A stretch of DNA of 64,000 nucleotides, from the NCBI GenBank assembly GCA_003260025.2, contig QFZU02000063.1, positions 186,001 through 250,000 of the forward strand, in the 5' to 3' direction. Positions 17,562 through 26,384 of this stretch are shown one piece after another (position 1 is the first letter of the stretch; every line of letters begins with the position of its first letter). The stretch comes from Microbispora triticiradicis (lineage in GTDB: Bacteria > Actinomycetota > Actinomycetes > Streptosporangiales > Streptosporangiaceae). The position numbers and the translations under genes were made by a program. The notes under the pieces are model-generated. The model was given only the letters and a program-made list of their open reading frames with translations. It was not told where the DNA came from and ran no database searches.

Positions 17562-19945
17562 GTGTTCTCTCCGTTTCTGGGCCGCTGTCGTGGGTCGTTG
17601 TGCGGAAGCACTTCGGGCTGGGCGAGGGGCCGGCCGTGGGCTCTGGCGGCGGCGGCGCGGACGCGTCGTGCCAGGTCGGGGTCGGGGATGGGCAGTGGCC
17701 GGGTGCGCAAGGTGAAAGGCGGGGTCTCGGCGGAGCGGACAATCAGGCGGGCAGCGGCCTGGAAGGCGCCGAGATTGGCAAGATCGTGCCGGGTCAGGTA
17801 CGGGCTGAAGTGGTGCTCAACTTCGCGGGCGTCCTCTGGCGAGAGCGAGAAGTAGATCTTGTTGCGAGCGTCGGAGCTGACCGCCTGACACAGGTCGCGG
17901 GGAAGCTGCGCCAGGTGCTGGTGGGCGAGCACCATGGAGAGCCGGTACGCGCGGGCCTCGGCGAGCATGTCCGACAGAGCGTGCGGGAGGTTCAAGAAGT
18001 TCTGCGTCTCGTCCACGTACAGCGCGGACGGCGTGCGGCTGCGGCCCAGGCGCGCGCGGTGGGAGGCGGCCTGCCAGACCTGGGCCAACAGAAGCGAGCC
18101 GAGCAGGCGTGCGGTGTCGTCGCCGAGCACGCCTTTGGGCAGCCGCGCGAGCAGGATCTTTCCGTCCAGGACGTCGCCGACGTCAAAGGTGGACTGGGCC
18201 GAGCCGAGGATGTCCCGGACGAAAGGACGGAGCAGGAACGCCCGCAGCTTGTTCATGATGGGCGCGGTGACGTGCGCTTGGGCCTGCTCGGACAGGTGCT
18301 CGTACCAGTTCCAGAATCCCAGCAGGAAAGGATCGTTGAGGCGTTCGGTGAGCTGCTTGCGGTAGAGGGGATCGGTGAGTAGCGCGGGGATGTCGGCGAG
18401 AATTCCGCCGTTGCGAGAGAGAGTGAGAGCGCAGCCGCGCAGGATGTCGTCGCTGCGTGGGCCCCAGGAATCGGCGTAAATCTTGTGGAAGATGCCGACG
18501 AGGTTGTCCACGAGAGTTTCCAGGTCTGGGCCGCTCAGCACGTTGAGTGCCGGCCGGGGTTGGCGGTCGTCCGGGTCGATCAGAGCGATGCGCTCGCCTG
18601 CTTCTTCGGGGATGAGGCCGAGCAGGTCGGCGACGAGGTCGCCCTTCGCGTCGACGACGGCGACGCCGCGCCCCGCCTGGATGTCGGAGATGATCATCTG
18701 CGCCAGCAGCGTGCTCTTGCCGGTGCCGTTCGGGCCGAGGACGTGCACGTGGTGGCAGGAATCGATCACACGCAGAGCGACCGGCCGCTCGTGACCGGCG
18801 TCGGCCAGGCCGAGCACCTTTCCGTTCTGGGCGACCTGCGGCGAAGGAGCCACCGTGTTCGCTCCGGCTCGTTGTAGCCCGGGTACGGCGGGATCCATTG
18901 GCAGATGTGCGAGTGCGGCCAGCTCGGGGACCGACAGGAGGTAGCCGCGTCCGAATCGGCGGGAGGCGAAGTGGCGAGCGGGGAGCGGCAGGCGGCGCCG
19001 CTCCAGGTGATTGTGCCCGGAGAACAGAGCGAATGCCGAAGCGATCGCATGCGCACGGCCTCGGATGATCTTCCGGCGGGCCTTGCGCGCCGCCCGGTCC
19101 TTGCCTTCGTCGCCTTGGACGGCGTAGCGGACGGCGACCTCGTACCGGGGTTGTAGGGCCTTGTCCCTCATAGCGCGGGCCTCGGCGTACTGCTCCAGAC
19201 GGGCAGCGTGATCCTGTACCCCGTGGTTCGGCTGGTGGTGAGTGCGAGCCGGGCCCGGCGAGAAGAGGTCGAGTCCGGCTCGCAGCAGGAAGACAGGAAT
19301 ACTGCCGGCGCCGCCGGTAAGGCGGCGGCCGGTCGCGGGCCTGGCGAGAATCTGTACGGCGGCGTGCTGCCAGCCGGGCATGCCCACCGCGGCTCCGAGG
19401 AGGGCGCGTAGAGGGTCGTGGTCATGGTCGTGCCGGAGCGGCAGCCGCTCACTGCGTGCGATCACCAAGTGTCCGCCGGTGGCCTGCCCGCTGAGCGGTA
19501 TCGGCGGAGCGGCCTCCACGACGGTGGTGCGGGCGGACGGCCAGGCGGCTTCGATCGCGTGATCCACCAGGTGCTGAGGGACTGTGCCGGGGACCCAGAT
19601 CCGGATCTGGACTCCGCCGGTGCCGAAGACGTACTCGAATGCCAGATGCGGCTGGCCGAACAGGATGCGCTTCCAGGCCGGGCGCAGCAGTCCGAGTAGG
19701 TTGCCCCACAGTGCCTCGGCACCCGCCATGTCTGCCATAGGCGGGGCGAAGATCTCCACGCATCGTGCCCCGTTCGTCGCGGCGCGGTGGCGGAGCCGTA
19801 CGACCAGGACGTGGAGCAGTTCGAGGACGATCGCGACGGCCGAGAGCGCGAGGGCGAGCTGCCAGACGCGGCCGTTTATCCAGGCCAGCAGCGTGTCGGT
19901 GAAGGCATCGGGATCGTATAGCGGGCCCTGAATCATCGTCCTCAC
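17558..19945 (-). CDS. Type IV coupling protein (VirD4/TraG/TraD-like ATPase)
   Basis: 795 aa from a GTG overlapping the VirB4 stop; ATG 19936 is an alternative, and the frame stays open further upstream only as a shadow of the VirB4 gene. One N-terminal membrane segment (WQLALALSAVAIVLELLHVLVV). Walker A is GPNGTGKSTLL, followed by AVVDAKGDL; Walker B is ALYVDETQNF, and a C-terminal arm carries HQHLAQLP and DARNKIYFSLS. This hexameric ATPase links the relaxosome to the channel and pumps DNA. It is the fifth gene in an operon in which every junction is a 4-base overlap. Confidence 0.9.
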   Translation of the reverse strand: MRTMIQGPLYDPDAFTDTLLAWINGRVWQLALALSAVAIVLELLHVLVVRLRHRAATNGARCVEIFAPPMADMAGAEALWGNLLGLLRPAWKRILFGQPHLAFEYVFGTGGVQIRIWVPGTVPQHLVDHAIEAAWPSARTTVVEAAPPIPLSGQATGGHLVIARSERLPLRHDHDHDPLRALLGAAVGMPGWQHAAVQILARPATGRRLTGGAGSIPVFLLRAGLDLFSPGPARTHHQPNHGVQDHAARLEQYAEARAMRDKALQPRYEVAVRYAVQGDEGKDRAARKARRKIIRGRAHAIASAFALFSGHNHLERRRLPLPARHFASRRFGRGYLLSVPELAALAHLPMDPAVPGLQRAGANTVAPSPQVAQNGKVLGLADAGHERPVALRVIDSCHHVHVLGPNGTGKSTLLAQMIISDIQAGRGVAVVDAKGDLVADLLGLIPEEAGERIALIDPDDRQPRPALNVLSGPDLETLVDNLVGIFHKIYADSWGPRSDDILRGCALTLSRNGGILADIPALLTDPLYRKQLTERLNDPFLLGFWNWYEHLSEQAQAHVTAPIMNKLRAFLLRPFVRDILGSAQSTFDVGDVLDGKILLARLPKGVLGDDTARLLGSLLLAQVWQAASHRARLGRSRTPSALYVDETQNFLNLPHALSDMLAEARAYRLSMVLAHQHLAQLPRDLCQAVSSDARNKIYFSLSPEDAREVEHHFSPYLTRHDLANLGAFQAAARLIVRSAETPPFTLRTRPLPIPDPDLARRVRAAAARAHGRPLAQPEVLPHNDPRQRPRNGENT

Positions 19946-21693
19946 AGGTCGTCCTCCGCGTACTCGGCGAGCTCCTGAGGGGAAGAGGTGACCAGGCGGT
20001 GTTCCTGCTCGCTGGCCAGGACCTGGAAGGCCACCCGGGACGCGCCGGAGTTCGCGGCCAGAAGGCCGAAGCCGCGCTCGGCGGAGAGCAGGAGGTGTCG
20101 TTCGCCGTCGGACAGGCCGAATGCGTCGCTGACCGCGTCGATTGCCTGGGGAGCCTGCCGTAGCAGGATCTGTGTGGCGGAGTTGGCGATGATCGCCTGT
20201 CCGATGTCGGAGCCGAGCAGGTCGGCAGCGTCCTGGGTGACCACCGACAGCCCGGCCCAGTGTTTGCGGGCCGCCTTCGCCATCCGAAGCAGGAACTTGG
20301 CGCCCTCGGGGTCCTTCATGAGCAGCCATGCCTCGTCGACCACGACGAGGCGCGGGCGACGGTTGCGCGGGTCGGAGACCCTTCGCCAAACGGCGTCCAA
20401 GGTGAGCAGGGTGCCGACGGCCTTGAGTTCCTCGGGCAGGTCCCGGAGGGAGAAGACGACCAGGTGAGAGTCGGGCTGGGTGGTGGTGTGGCCGTCGAAG
20501 AGCTGGCGGTGACTGCCGGTCACGTACGGCGCGAGACCTGCCGCTATCTCGGCGGCCTTGGGGTCGTCGTCTCTGGTAAGCGTGTTTGCCAGATGGCTCA
20601 TGAGGGGCGGGCGCTTCTTCCATGTGCGCGGGTCGAAGGTGATTCCGACCTGCTTGTAGGCGGCGAGGATCGCTCGATCGAGTGCCGCCTTACCGGCGTG
20701 GTCCAGCGGCCCGCCGAGCATGACCGCGATCAGTGTGTGCAGGAAAAGCGAGCGTCGGGTCAGCGGGTCCCCGTCCCGCCGCCCCTCAAGAGGCAGATCG
20801 AACGGGTTGAGCCGGACGTTCGGCGCGCCCAAATGGAGGTAGGCCCCACCGACGGCCGTACACAGGCGGGCGTATTCGTCTTCGGGATCGATGACCGCAA
20901 CCTCGACCCCGGCGTAGAGGGATCGCAGCGCTTCCAGTTTGGCCAGATAGGACTTCCCGGCCCCGCTGCTGGCGATGATGGCCGAGTTGTGGTTGGGCTG
21001 GGCGAATCGGTCCCAGGCCACCAGGGACGGGCTGGCGGCGTTGGCGCCGTACAAGACGGCGGTCGGTCCCAGGTCGGTGGTCAGGTCCGGGCTTGTGAAC
21101 GGGAACGCCGCCGCGAGCGCCGGGGTGTCGAACGTACGGCTGATGGCCAGGTTGTCGAAGGCCAGCGGCAGCGAGGACACCCAGCCCTGAAGCTGTCGGA
21201 AGGCGACCTGCCGGGCATCCAGCAACAGCGACGCGGCCAGCGCTCGTGCCTGGGCGCACGCCTCGTCCAACTCATCCTGGGTAGCGGTGTGGACGGTGAG
21301 ATAGATCGAGACGCGGAACAACTTGGCCTGACCGCGCGCGATGCGGGAGGCGAGATCCTGGGCGTCTTCTGCCGCGACCTCCACTCCGGGATCCAGAAGC
21401 CGGCCGTGCTGCTGGTCGCTGCGCAGCCCGGATTCCAGACGCGCGAGCTGCTTGCGCAGCCGATCGGCGGCGACCTGGGACGGGACCGGATCGACATGAA
21501 GCGACACGTCCAGGCGACCGGGATAGGTCAGCAACGGCTCCAGCCAGCCGGGTGTGACTTCCCGTGGGTATCCGCTGATGGCCAAGGTGGCGCACAGACC
21601 GCCGCTTACTCGAAGGTCCCGCGGCCGGACCTGGATCGCGTCCGGCCCGAACCTGGTGGCGAGGGCCGTGCGCTTGTGTGGGAACAGCTTCAC
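19942..21693 (-). CDS. VirB4-like conjugation ATPase
   Basis: 583 aa. The N-terminal part (residues 1-230) is the VirB4 non-catalytic domain (VSLHVDPVPSQVAADRLRKQ). The C-terminal RecA-like domain has Walker A ASSGAGKSYLAK, Walker B RLVVVDEAWLLMKD and the typical VTQDAADLLGS. It powers assembly and DNA transfer of the type IV channel at the inner face of the membrane. It is somewhat shorter than Gram-negative VirB4 but normal for actinomycete homologues. It overlaps the PrgI-like gene by 4 bases. Confidence 0.9.
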   Translation of the reverse strand: MKLFPHKRTALATRFGPDAIQVRPRDLRVSGGLCATLAISGYPREVTPGWLEPLLTYPGRLDVSLHVDPVPSQVAADRLRKQLARLESGLRSDQQHGRLLDPGVEVAAEDAQDLASRIARGQAKLFRVSIYLTVHTATQDELDEACAQARALAASLLLDARQVAFRQLQGWVSSLPLAFDNLAISRTFDTPALAAAFPFTSPDLTTDLGPTAVLYGANAASPSLVAWDRFAQPNHNSAIIASSGAGKSYLAKLEALRSLYAGVEVAVIDPEDEYARLCTAVGGAYLHLGAPNVRLNPFDLPLEGRRDGDPLTRRSLFLHTLIAVMLGGPLDHAGKAALDRAILAAYKQVGITFDPRTWKKRPPLMSHLANTLTRDDDPKAAEIAAGLAPYVTGSHRQLFDGHTTTQPDSHLVVFSLRDLPEELKAVGTLLTLDAVWRRVSDPRNRRPRLVVVDEAWLLMKDPEGAKFLLRMAKAARKHWAGLSVVTQDAADLLGSDIGQAIIANSATQILLRQAPQAIDAVSDAFGLSDGERHLLLSAERGFGLLAANSGASRVAFQVLASEQEHRLVTSSPQELAEYAEDDL

Positions 21694-22628
21694 TGGTGTC
21701 CTCCTGTCCTGATGACCTCGCCCGGGGTCGCGAGTTGGTCGGTGGGTAGCAGCGGGCCGGCGGGGTCGAAGCAGGAGGCGAGCAACGCCCGTGTGGCCGA
21801 GGCGTCCAGCGGGCGGACGGTGAGTCCGCAGCCCGCCAGCAATCGGGCGGTCTCCTCCAGGCGGCGCAGCGCCCGGGCCGATGCCGCGTCCCGGCCGCCC
21901 GCTTCGGCGCAGGGCTCCCGGACGACCAGCAGGACTTGACGGCGCAGCAGGTCGTGCCTGGCCGAAAGGCCGGTGAGGAAGGCCGCGTGCTCGTGCGCGG
22001 CGGCCGTCAGCGCGGGATGAGGAAGCGCGCGAGCGTTGTCCACCAAGCTATTGATCGTCTCGCTGAGGTCCACCGGCGCGGCACGGATGAGGATCTGGAC
22101 CGGGCCGGACAGTGAGTTGAGCCAGCGGCCGAAACCCGAGACGAGGGCGTCCTGCTCGTCCGATGTTCGAAGGGCGAAGCTGATCGTGGACACCTCCGCC
22201 ATGGCGGCAACTCCGTCTGGCCCGAGATCGATGAGCCCGTCATCGGCCACTCCTCGCGCGGGAAGGCGCAGCGGTGCCGGCCGGGGAACGGACCTGGCGG
22301 CTATCCAGGCGGGAGCCGAAGGAATGCTCTCCGATGCGGAGACCAGATCCTTCCGAGAACGCTGGTGGCGGAGCGCGGCCAGCACGTATCGGTCGAGACT
22401 CACGCCGTCACGCCGTCCGATCGCCAGCAGGATGCCGGTCAGCGCGATCGGCAGGGCCCCGACGCCGTACGCCACCAGCGGCACGTGCTCTCCGAGGAGC
22501 ATGTAGGCGGCGTACAGCAGGCCCGCGGTGCCGCCGAGGATGGCCACCTGACGGGCGGTGAAGCCGCCGACGATCCGGTCCTCCTGGTCCACATCGGCGG
22601 GGATGCGTACCGGCTGCACCCAGCTCAT
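21690..22628 (-). CDS. PrgI/VirB3-like membrane protein
   Basis: 312 aa. The N-terminus (VQPVRIPADVDQEDRIVGGFTARQ) and the two membrane segments that follow (residues ~27-70, AILGGTAGLLYAAYMLL and AYGVGALPIALTGILLAI) are the PrgI family, equivalent to VirB3. A soluble extension of about 200 residues (ISFALRTSDEQDALVSGFGRWLNSL, then IRAAPVDL) resembles the VirB4 N-terminal domain and is usual in actinomycete members. It is probably a channel component binding the neighbouring VirB4. Confidence 0.85.
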   Translation of the reverse strand: MSWVQPVRIPADVDQEDRIVGGFTARQVAILGGTAGLLYAAYMLLGEHVPLVAYGVGALPIALTGILLAIGRRDGVSLDRYVLAALRHQRSRKDLVSASESIPSAPAWIAARSVPRPAPLRLPARGVADDGLIDLGPDGVAAMAEVSTISFALRTSDEQDALVSGFGRWLNSLSGPVQILIRAAPVDLSETINSLVDNARALPHPALTAAAHEHAAFLTGLSARHDLLRRQVLLVVREPCAEAGGRDAASARALRRLEETARLLAGCGLTVRPLDASATRALLASCFDPAGPLLPTDQLATPGEVIRTGGHQ

Positions 22629-24331
22629 CGGTTGTCACCACCGCCGGACGGGCGGCTATGCCGCTGCGGCCCACGACGGCCAGGATTCTGGGGACGGTCG
22701 ATGCCGCCGGTGGCCGGCGCACGGGGCTCCTGGACTGGCCGCCCAGACGTCGATGGAATGGATTGGGTGCGGAGCCAGTACATCTGCACCAGCCCTGCCG
22801 GGCCGTTGGCGTAGTAGGTGTCGCGCGGGTAGCCGTACACCGGCGTGGTGGGGGGAATTGGGACCGATGGCCGCAGCGGCGTCGCGTACTTGCCCTGACC
22901 CGGCGGACCGGACGGGGCATGCTTGACCGGGCCGGGCTGCACGTAGCCAGGAGTGGCGGGACGGCGAGCCACCCCGGGCGCGTGGTGGGCCCGGCCGGTG
23001 CCTCCCCTGGCCGCGGAGGTGGCGGTCGCTGTGGTGGCGGCAGCCGTACCGGCGGGACCTGCGGCGAGCGCGGGCAGCGCCCTGCTCGCCATGGCGAAGG
23101 CCGCACCCTTGGCCCTGCCTGAACCCCCGCCGCCGCGTGCACCTCTGCCGAGGTGCAGAGCGTTCATGACCGGAGAGGTGAGCTTGTAGGCCAAGGCGTA
23201 CTTGACGATCCGCGTGACCGTTGAGCCACGGCCGGCGGTCTGGGCGAACACGCGCCGGGAAACCCAGCCCGGGATGCGCACCAAGATGATCAGCAGGCAC
23301 AGGACGAGGACCAGATTCACGAGCTGCCCGGTCGGCATGAGCCCGAGCAGGAGACGGCCGTCCTGGTTGAAGAAGATCCGCACCGCCATCACCAGCGTGA
23401 GCGACTGGGCGACCTGCACGATCAACAGCCCGGTGAAGGCTCGCCACCAGAACCGGGCCAGCCCGTCGGTGTACGGCAGCGCCAGGCAGGCCAGCGCGAG
23501 CGGCGCGGCGACCACAAGCAGCACGATCAGCGCGGCCCGCATGACGAACGCGATCAGCAACAGGATCAGCAAGATGACTGCGACCAGCGCGAGCAGAATG
23601 TAGAAAATCTCCTGCTGGCCTGGGACGACAACCAGGAGGCGCAGGGTCGCCGCCGCGCGCCTCTCATCGAAGTCCTGGCCGAGCAGCGCGTGTGACAGGG
23701 CGTTGGCAAGCTCGATGGCTTTGCCGCAGATGCCGAAGCTGACGTTGACGGCCAGGACCGCGACGAACAGGCGTGGCAGGACCTCTTTGACCGCGTATCG
23801 GGTCTGGACCGTTTCATGCCCCATCGCGATGATCGCGCCGATCGTGGCCAGCAGGACGAATCCGGTGTTCGCGATGGCCGCGGTCGCTTTCCATAGGTCG
23901 AAGACCCTGCCGTTGCCGGACACGTCCGGGGTCGCCAGCAGTGTCGCGGCCAGCACGTCCAGCAGCGGTTTGATCGCGAGCGCGACCAGATTGGCGAACC
24001 AGGAATTGATCTGGCCGTTGATCCAGTCGCCGATGCCGAACCCGAATCCGGGACTGTCGACCGGGATGTCGACGGGTCCGGGCAGCGACGGTGAGGGCGA
24101 AGGAGACGGCGCTGGAGTGGCGCTCGCGGTTGCCGTCATGACGGCAATCGACACCGTGACGACGGCCGCCGTGATGACCAGTAGCACGGCCGTACGTGGC
24201 AATGAGAGGCGAACGACTGCCGACGTGGCAGCGGGCCGGGGAATCGCGGCAGCGCTGAACGAGGCGTCGGGCCGACTGACGTTGGCTGAGCCGGTGACCC
24301 GGCGCCGGGGCGAGGAAGCCATCGCTCTCAC
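22625..24331 (-). CDS. VirB6/TrbL-like polytopic membrane protein
   Basis: 568 aa. A signal/anchor (residues ~45-70) is followed by a Pro/Ser stretch, then at least five membrane segments (for example FVLLATIGAIIAMG, AVILLILLLIAFVMRAALIVLLVVAAPLAL, VNLVLVLCLLIILVRIP), and a low-complexity Gly/Ala/Pro C-terminal tail of ~190 residues, probably cytoplasmic or wall-facing. This is the plan of VirB6/TrbL channel proteins in Gram-positive conjugation systems. The start may be the fourth codon (ATG 24322). It overlaps both neighbours by 4 bases. Confidence 0.82.
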   Translation of the reverse strand: MRAMASSPRRRVTGSANVSRPDASFSAAAIPRPAATSAVVRLSLPRTAVLLVITAAVVTVSIAVMTATASATPAPSPSPSPSLPGPVDIPVDSPGFGFGIGDWINGQINSWFANLVALAIKPLLDVLAATLLATPDVSGNGRVFDLWKATAAIANTGFVLLATIGAIIAMGHETVQTRYAVKEVLPRLFVAVLAVNVSFGICGKAIELANALSHALLGQDFDERRAAATLRLLVVVPGQQEIFYILLALVAVILLILLLIAFVMRAALIVLLVVAAPLALACLALPYTDGLARFWWRAFTGLLIVQVAQSLTLVMAVRIFFNQDGRLLLGLMPTGQLVNLVLVLCLLIILVRIPGWVSRRVFAQTAGRGSTVTRIVKYALAYKLTSPVMNALHLGRGARGGGGSGRAKGAAFAMASRALPALAAGPAGTAAATTATATSAARGGTGRAHHAPGVARRPATPGYVQPGPVKHAPSGPPGQGKYATPLRPSVPIPPTTPVYGYPRDTYYANGPAGLVQMYWLRTQSIPSTSGRPVQEPRAPATGGIDRPQNPGRRGPQRHSRPSGGGDNR

Positions 24332-25611
24332 CCGACGACGTGCTTAAGGATGCTGACGAAGAGCGGAGCCAGCACGGCCAGCGCGTAGCCGAAGGCTGCC
24401 GCCTTCAACGCCGCTTTGGCCTTCTGGACCTCGCCGGGATCACCGCCGGCGACGAGGTAGCGAAGCCCGCCGATGGTCAGCATCAGCGTGGCCAGCGTCG
24501 CCAGCAGGCCGATCAGCCAGTTGCGTAGGTTCGTGAAGACCGCATTGAGATCCGACGGAGCGGCGGCCACCGGGGAAGCCGCGAAGGCGGCGGTTGCCAC
24601 TGCGGCAATAACGAGGATGGCGATTGCCGCAGTGGCCAGGCCCCAGGCGGCGATCCCCCGCGAGGATGGTCTCCTGCGGCAGGGACGGCTGCCGCTGGTG
24701 TGCCGTACCGGGTGCCGCTGCCGGGCGGCCCGGTGACAGCGGGCCACGACTGAGGGGTGGTTGGGAGAGAACCGCGCGGAGCCAGGGGTTGTGTCCCTGC
24801 CTCCCTTCGGGTCGGTTGCTGTTTGCGCATCCGGAGTTCCCTGGCTCCGCGCGGAAGCCGTGTGCGCTTCTCCCGGGATTGGAGAAGCGGTCAGGGGAAA
24901 GGTGGCGGGTTCGGATTCCTCCCGCCGCAGGACGTTGATCAGTGGCAGCTCCCGGCGGTTCTGCTGCCCGCTGACCGGGCCACGGTCCCGCAGCGGCACG
25001 TCCTCAAGCCGCGTCAGGCTGATCAACTCGGCGTCGAGCTCGCTGAGTACGCCTTGGGCCACTGCGTCGATCAGCACCAGATCGGGGTGGTACCAGGGAC
25101 GCGGGGGAGGCATCGGCTCGCCGGCCGCACAACGGCGCTCGGCCGTGGCCTCGATGTGACGGCGGGTGCGCTCACCCGCGAAGCGGGCTGCCTCGCACAG
25201 CCGAGCGCGGATGTGGGGCAGGGCGGTGTCCACACGATGCAGGGCTCGCAGGAAGCCCGCCATGATCGCGATATCGACGTCCACGGGGTCTCCGCGGACC
25301 AGGTCGCGGGTCAGCGCTATCGCGATCGTGCGCAGGGCCGGCATGGCCATGCCGATGGCCGCGACCGTCCAGGTCGAGCTGGCCTGTTGGGCGCATGCGA
25401 CCAACTCCCGCCAGACGGCGTCCCGCGCCTCGTCGGTGATGGTCCGGCTGGTGAGCAGCACGCGCAACTCCCGAAGGCAGACCGCTCCCCGGGGCAGGCC
25501 GGGGGCGAGTGCCGTGCAGTCCAGGGACAGGGCCCCGGGACCGGTCGTCAGCAACCGGAATGACGTCTCCGCGGTGTCCAGGAATGATTCGGTGAGGCGA
25601 TGCGCGCTCAT
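24328..25611 (-). CDS. Fusion-like protein: unknown helical domain plus VirB2-type pilin
   Basis: 427 aa. Residues 1-~225 form a soluble helical domain of unknown function (TRDLVRGDPVDVDIAIMAGF, RLEDVPLRDRGP). After a low-complexity linker rich in Pro, Arg and Ser, the last ~120 residues look like a complete VirB2 pilin: signal-peptide-like helix ending in Ala (ATAAFAASPVAAAP) and two membrane helices (NWLIGLLATLATLMLTIGG; AAFGYALAVLAPLFVSIL). The pilin could start separately at internal GTG codons near VVARCHRAARQ. This is the first gene of the transfer operon and overlaps the VirB6-like gene by 4 bases. Confidence 0.75.
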   Translation of the reverse strand: MSAHRLTESFLDTAETSFRLLTTGPGALSLDCTALAPGLPRGAVCLRELRVLLTSRTITDEARDAVWRELVACAQQASSTWTVAAIGMAMPALRTIAIALTRDLVRGDPVDVDIAIMAGFLRALHRVDTALPHIRARLCEAARFAGERTRRHIEATAERRCAAGEPMPPPRPWYHPDLVLIDAVAQGVLSELDAELISLTRLEDVPLRDRGPVSGQQNRRELPLINVLRREESEPATFPLTASPIPGEAHTASARSQGTPDAQTATDPKGGRDTTPGSARFSPNHPSVVARCHRAARQRHPVRHTSGSRPCRRRPSSRGIAAWGLATAAIAILVIAAVATAAFAASPVAAAPSDLNAVFTNLRNWLIGLLATLATLMLTIGGLRYLVAGGDPGEVQKAKAALKAAAFGYALAVLAPLFVSILKHVVG

Positions 25612-25666
25612 GTCGTGCTCCGGGTCGAGAAGGAGTTCGTGGTCTCGAAACCGGTGTACGCACCGC

Positions 25667-25798
25667 CTCAGAAACGGCTCAGAGAGAAGCTGGGTAGTCG
25701 CTCAGGAATTTCTCAGAGCCTCGGCATTCTGAGTAGCTCGGCGGCTTGTGAGCGCGACTTTCTGAGCTCAGCCGCCCGGCTTCTGAGCAGACTCTGAG
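25667..25798. promoter_or_regulatory. Clustered TTCTGAG/CTCAGAA motifs in the divergent transfer promoter region
   Basis: The 270 bases between the leftward transfer operon (start 25611) and the rightward XF1762-like gene (start 25884) hold about nine copies of TCTGAG or its complement CTCAGA within 130 bases. Examples are CTCAGAA, CTCAGAG (twice), CTCAGGA, TTCTGAG (three times), GAGCTCAG and CTCTGAG. The complement form predominates on the left and the forward form on the right, so the cluster as a whole is roughly palindromic. Position and pattern fit operators of a transfer repressor, or an origin of transfer. No -10/-35 boxes are clear. Confidence 0.55.
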
Positions 25799-25883
25799 CC
25801 TGCTGCTTGCCTGGTTGCACGCCGCCGGAGCCGTGCTCACGGCCTGGGCGGCCCGCATCCGGAAAACGTGTCCCGACAGATCA

Positions 25884-26384
25884 ATGGAGAAAAGGAATGG
25901 CATCCAGAAGAACGCCGGCAGCGGCGGCCTAGCCACAACGGAAAAGCCGCGTCTGGTGATTTCGCCGGTCGCGGTTCAAACCGCGTGGGCGTTCAGCGCC
26001 TGGACGCACCGCTACCTCGCCCCACCGGCCGCGGCGGAGTTCGTCATCGGCGTCCAGACCAGCGACACGACCCTGGTCGGCGTCGCCTTCGTCGACAGGC
26101 CCGCGTTCTGGGCCTTCGACGACGGCAGCACGGCCGAGGTCGTCTGCCTGTCGACGGACGGCACGCCCAATGCCTGCTCGGCCCTGCTGGGTGCCGCCTG
26201 GCGGGCCGCGCGGGCTGAGGGCTACCGGCGCCTGATCGCCTACACCCGTGTCGACGAGCCCGGCACCAGCCTGTGCGCGGCCGGGTTCCGGCTGGTCCCC
26301 AGCCCGCTCGGATGGGGCACCAGCCGTTCCGGTCACGTCGCCCGCGTCCTGTGGGAGATCCGGGTCGCCGGAGGTCGCGCATGA
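25884..26384 (+). CDS. XF1762-family (GNAT-like) protein
   Basis: 166 aa from ATG 25884; the frame is open upstream to 25815. The body matches the XF1762 family found on phages and plasmids: W-HRYLAPP, FVIGVQTSDTTLVGVAFVDR, STDGTPNACSALLGAAWRAA, GYRRLIAYT, SLCAAGFRL. The pattern resembles an acetyltransferase fold; the substrate is unknown. Its TGA overlaps the methyltransferase ATG, so the two are coupled. It is transcribed divergently from the transfer operon. Confidence 0.8.
   Translation: MEKRNGIQKNAGSGGLATTEKPRLVISPVAVQTAWAFSAWTHRYLAPPAAAEFVIGVQTSDTTLVGVAFVDRPAFWAFDDGSTAEVVCLSTDGTPNACSALLGAAWRAARAEGYRRLIAYTRVDEPGTSLCAAGFRLVPSPLGWGTSRSGHVARVLWEIRVAGGRA

Noticed and set aside
19946-20623. 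Upstream extension of the VirD4-like frame
   Set aside because: It overlaps the VirB4 gene on the same strand, is Arg/Pro-rich and lacks the membrane segment expected at a coupling-protein N-terminus. The true start is the GTG at 19945 or the ATG at 19936.
20260-21939. 559-aa plus-strand frame opposite VirB4/PrgI
   Set aside because: It is antisense to two certain transfer genes, with low-complexity Gly/Arg/Val composition and no family match.
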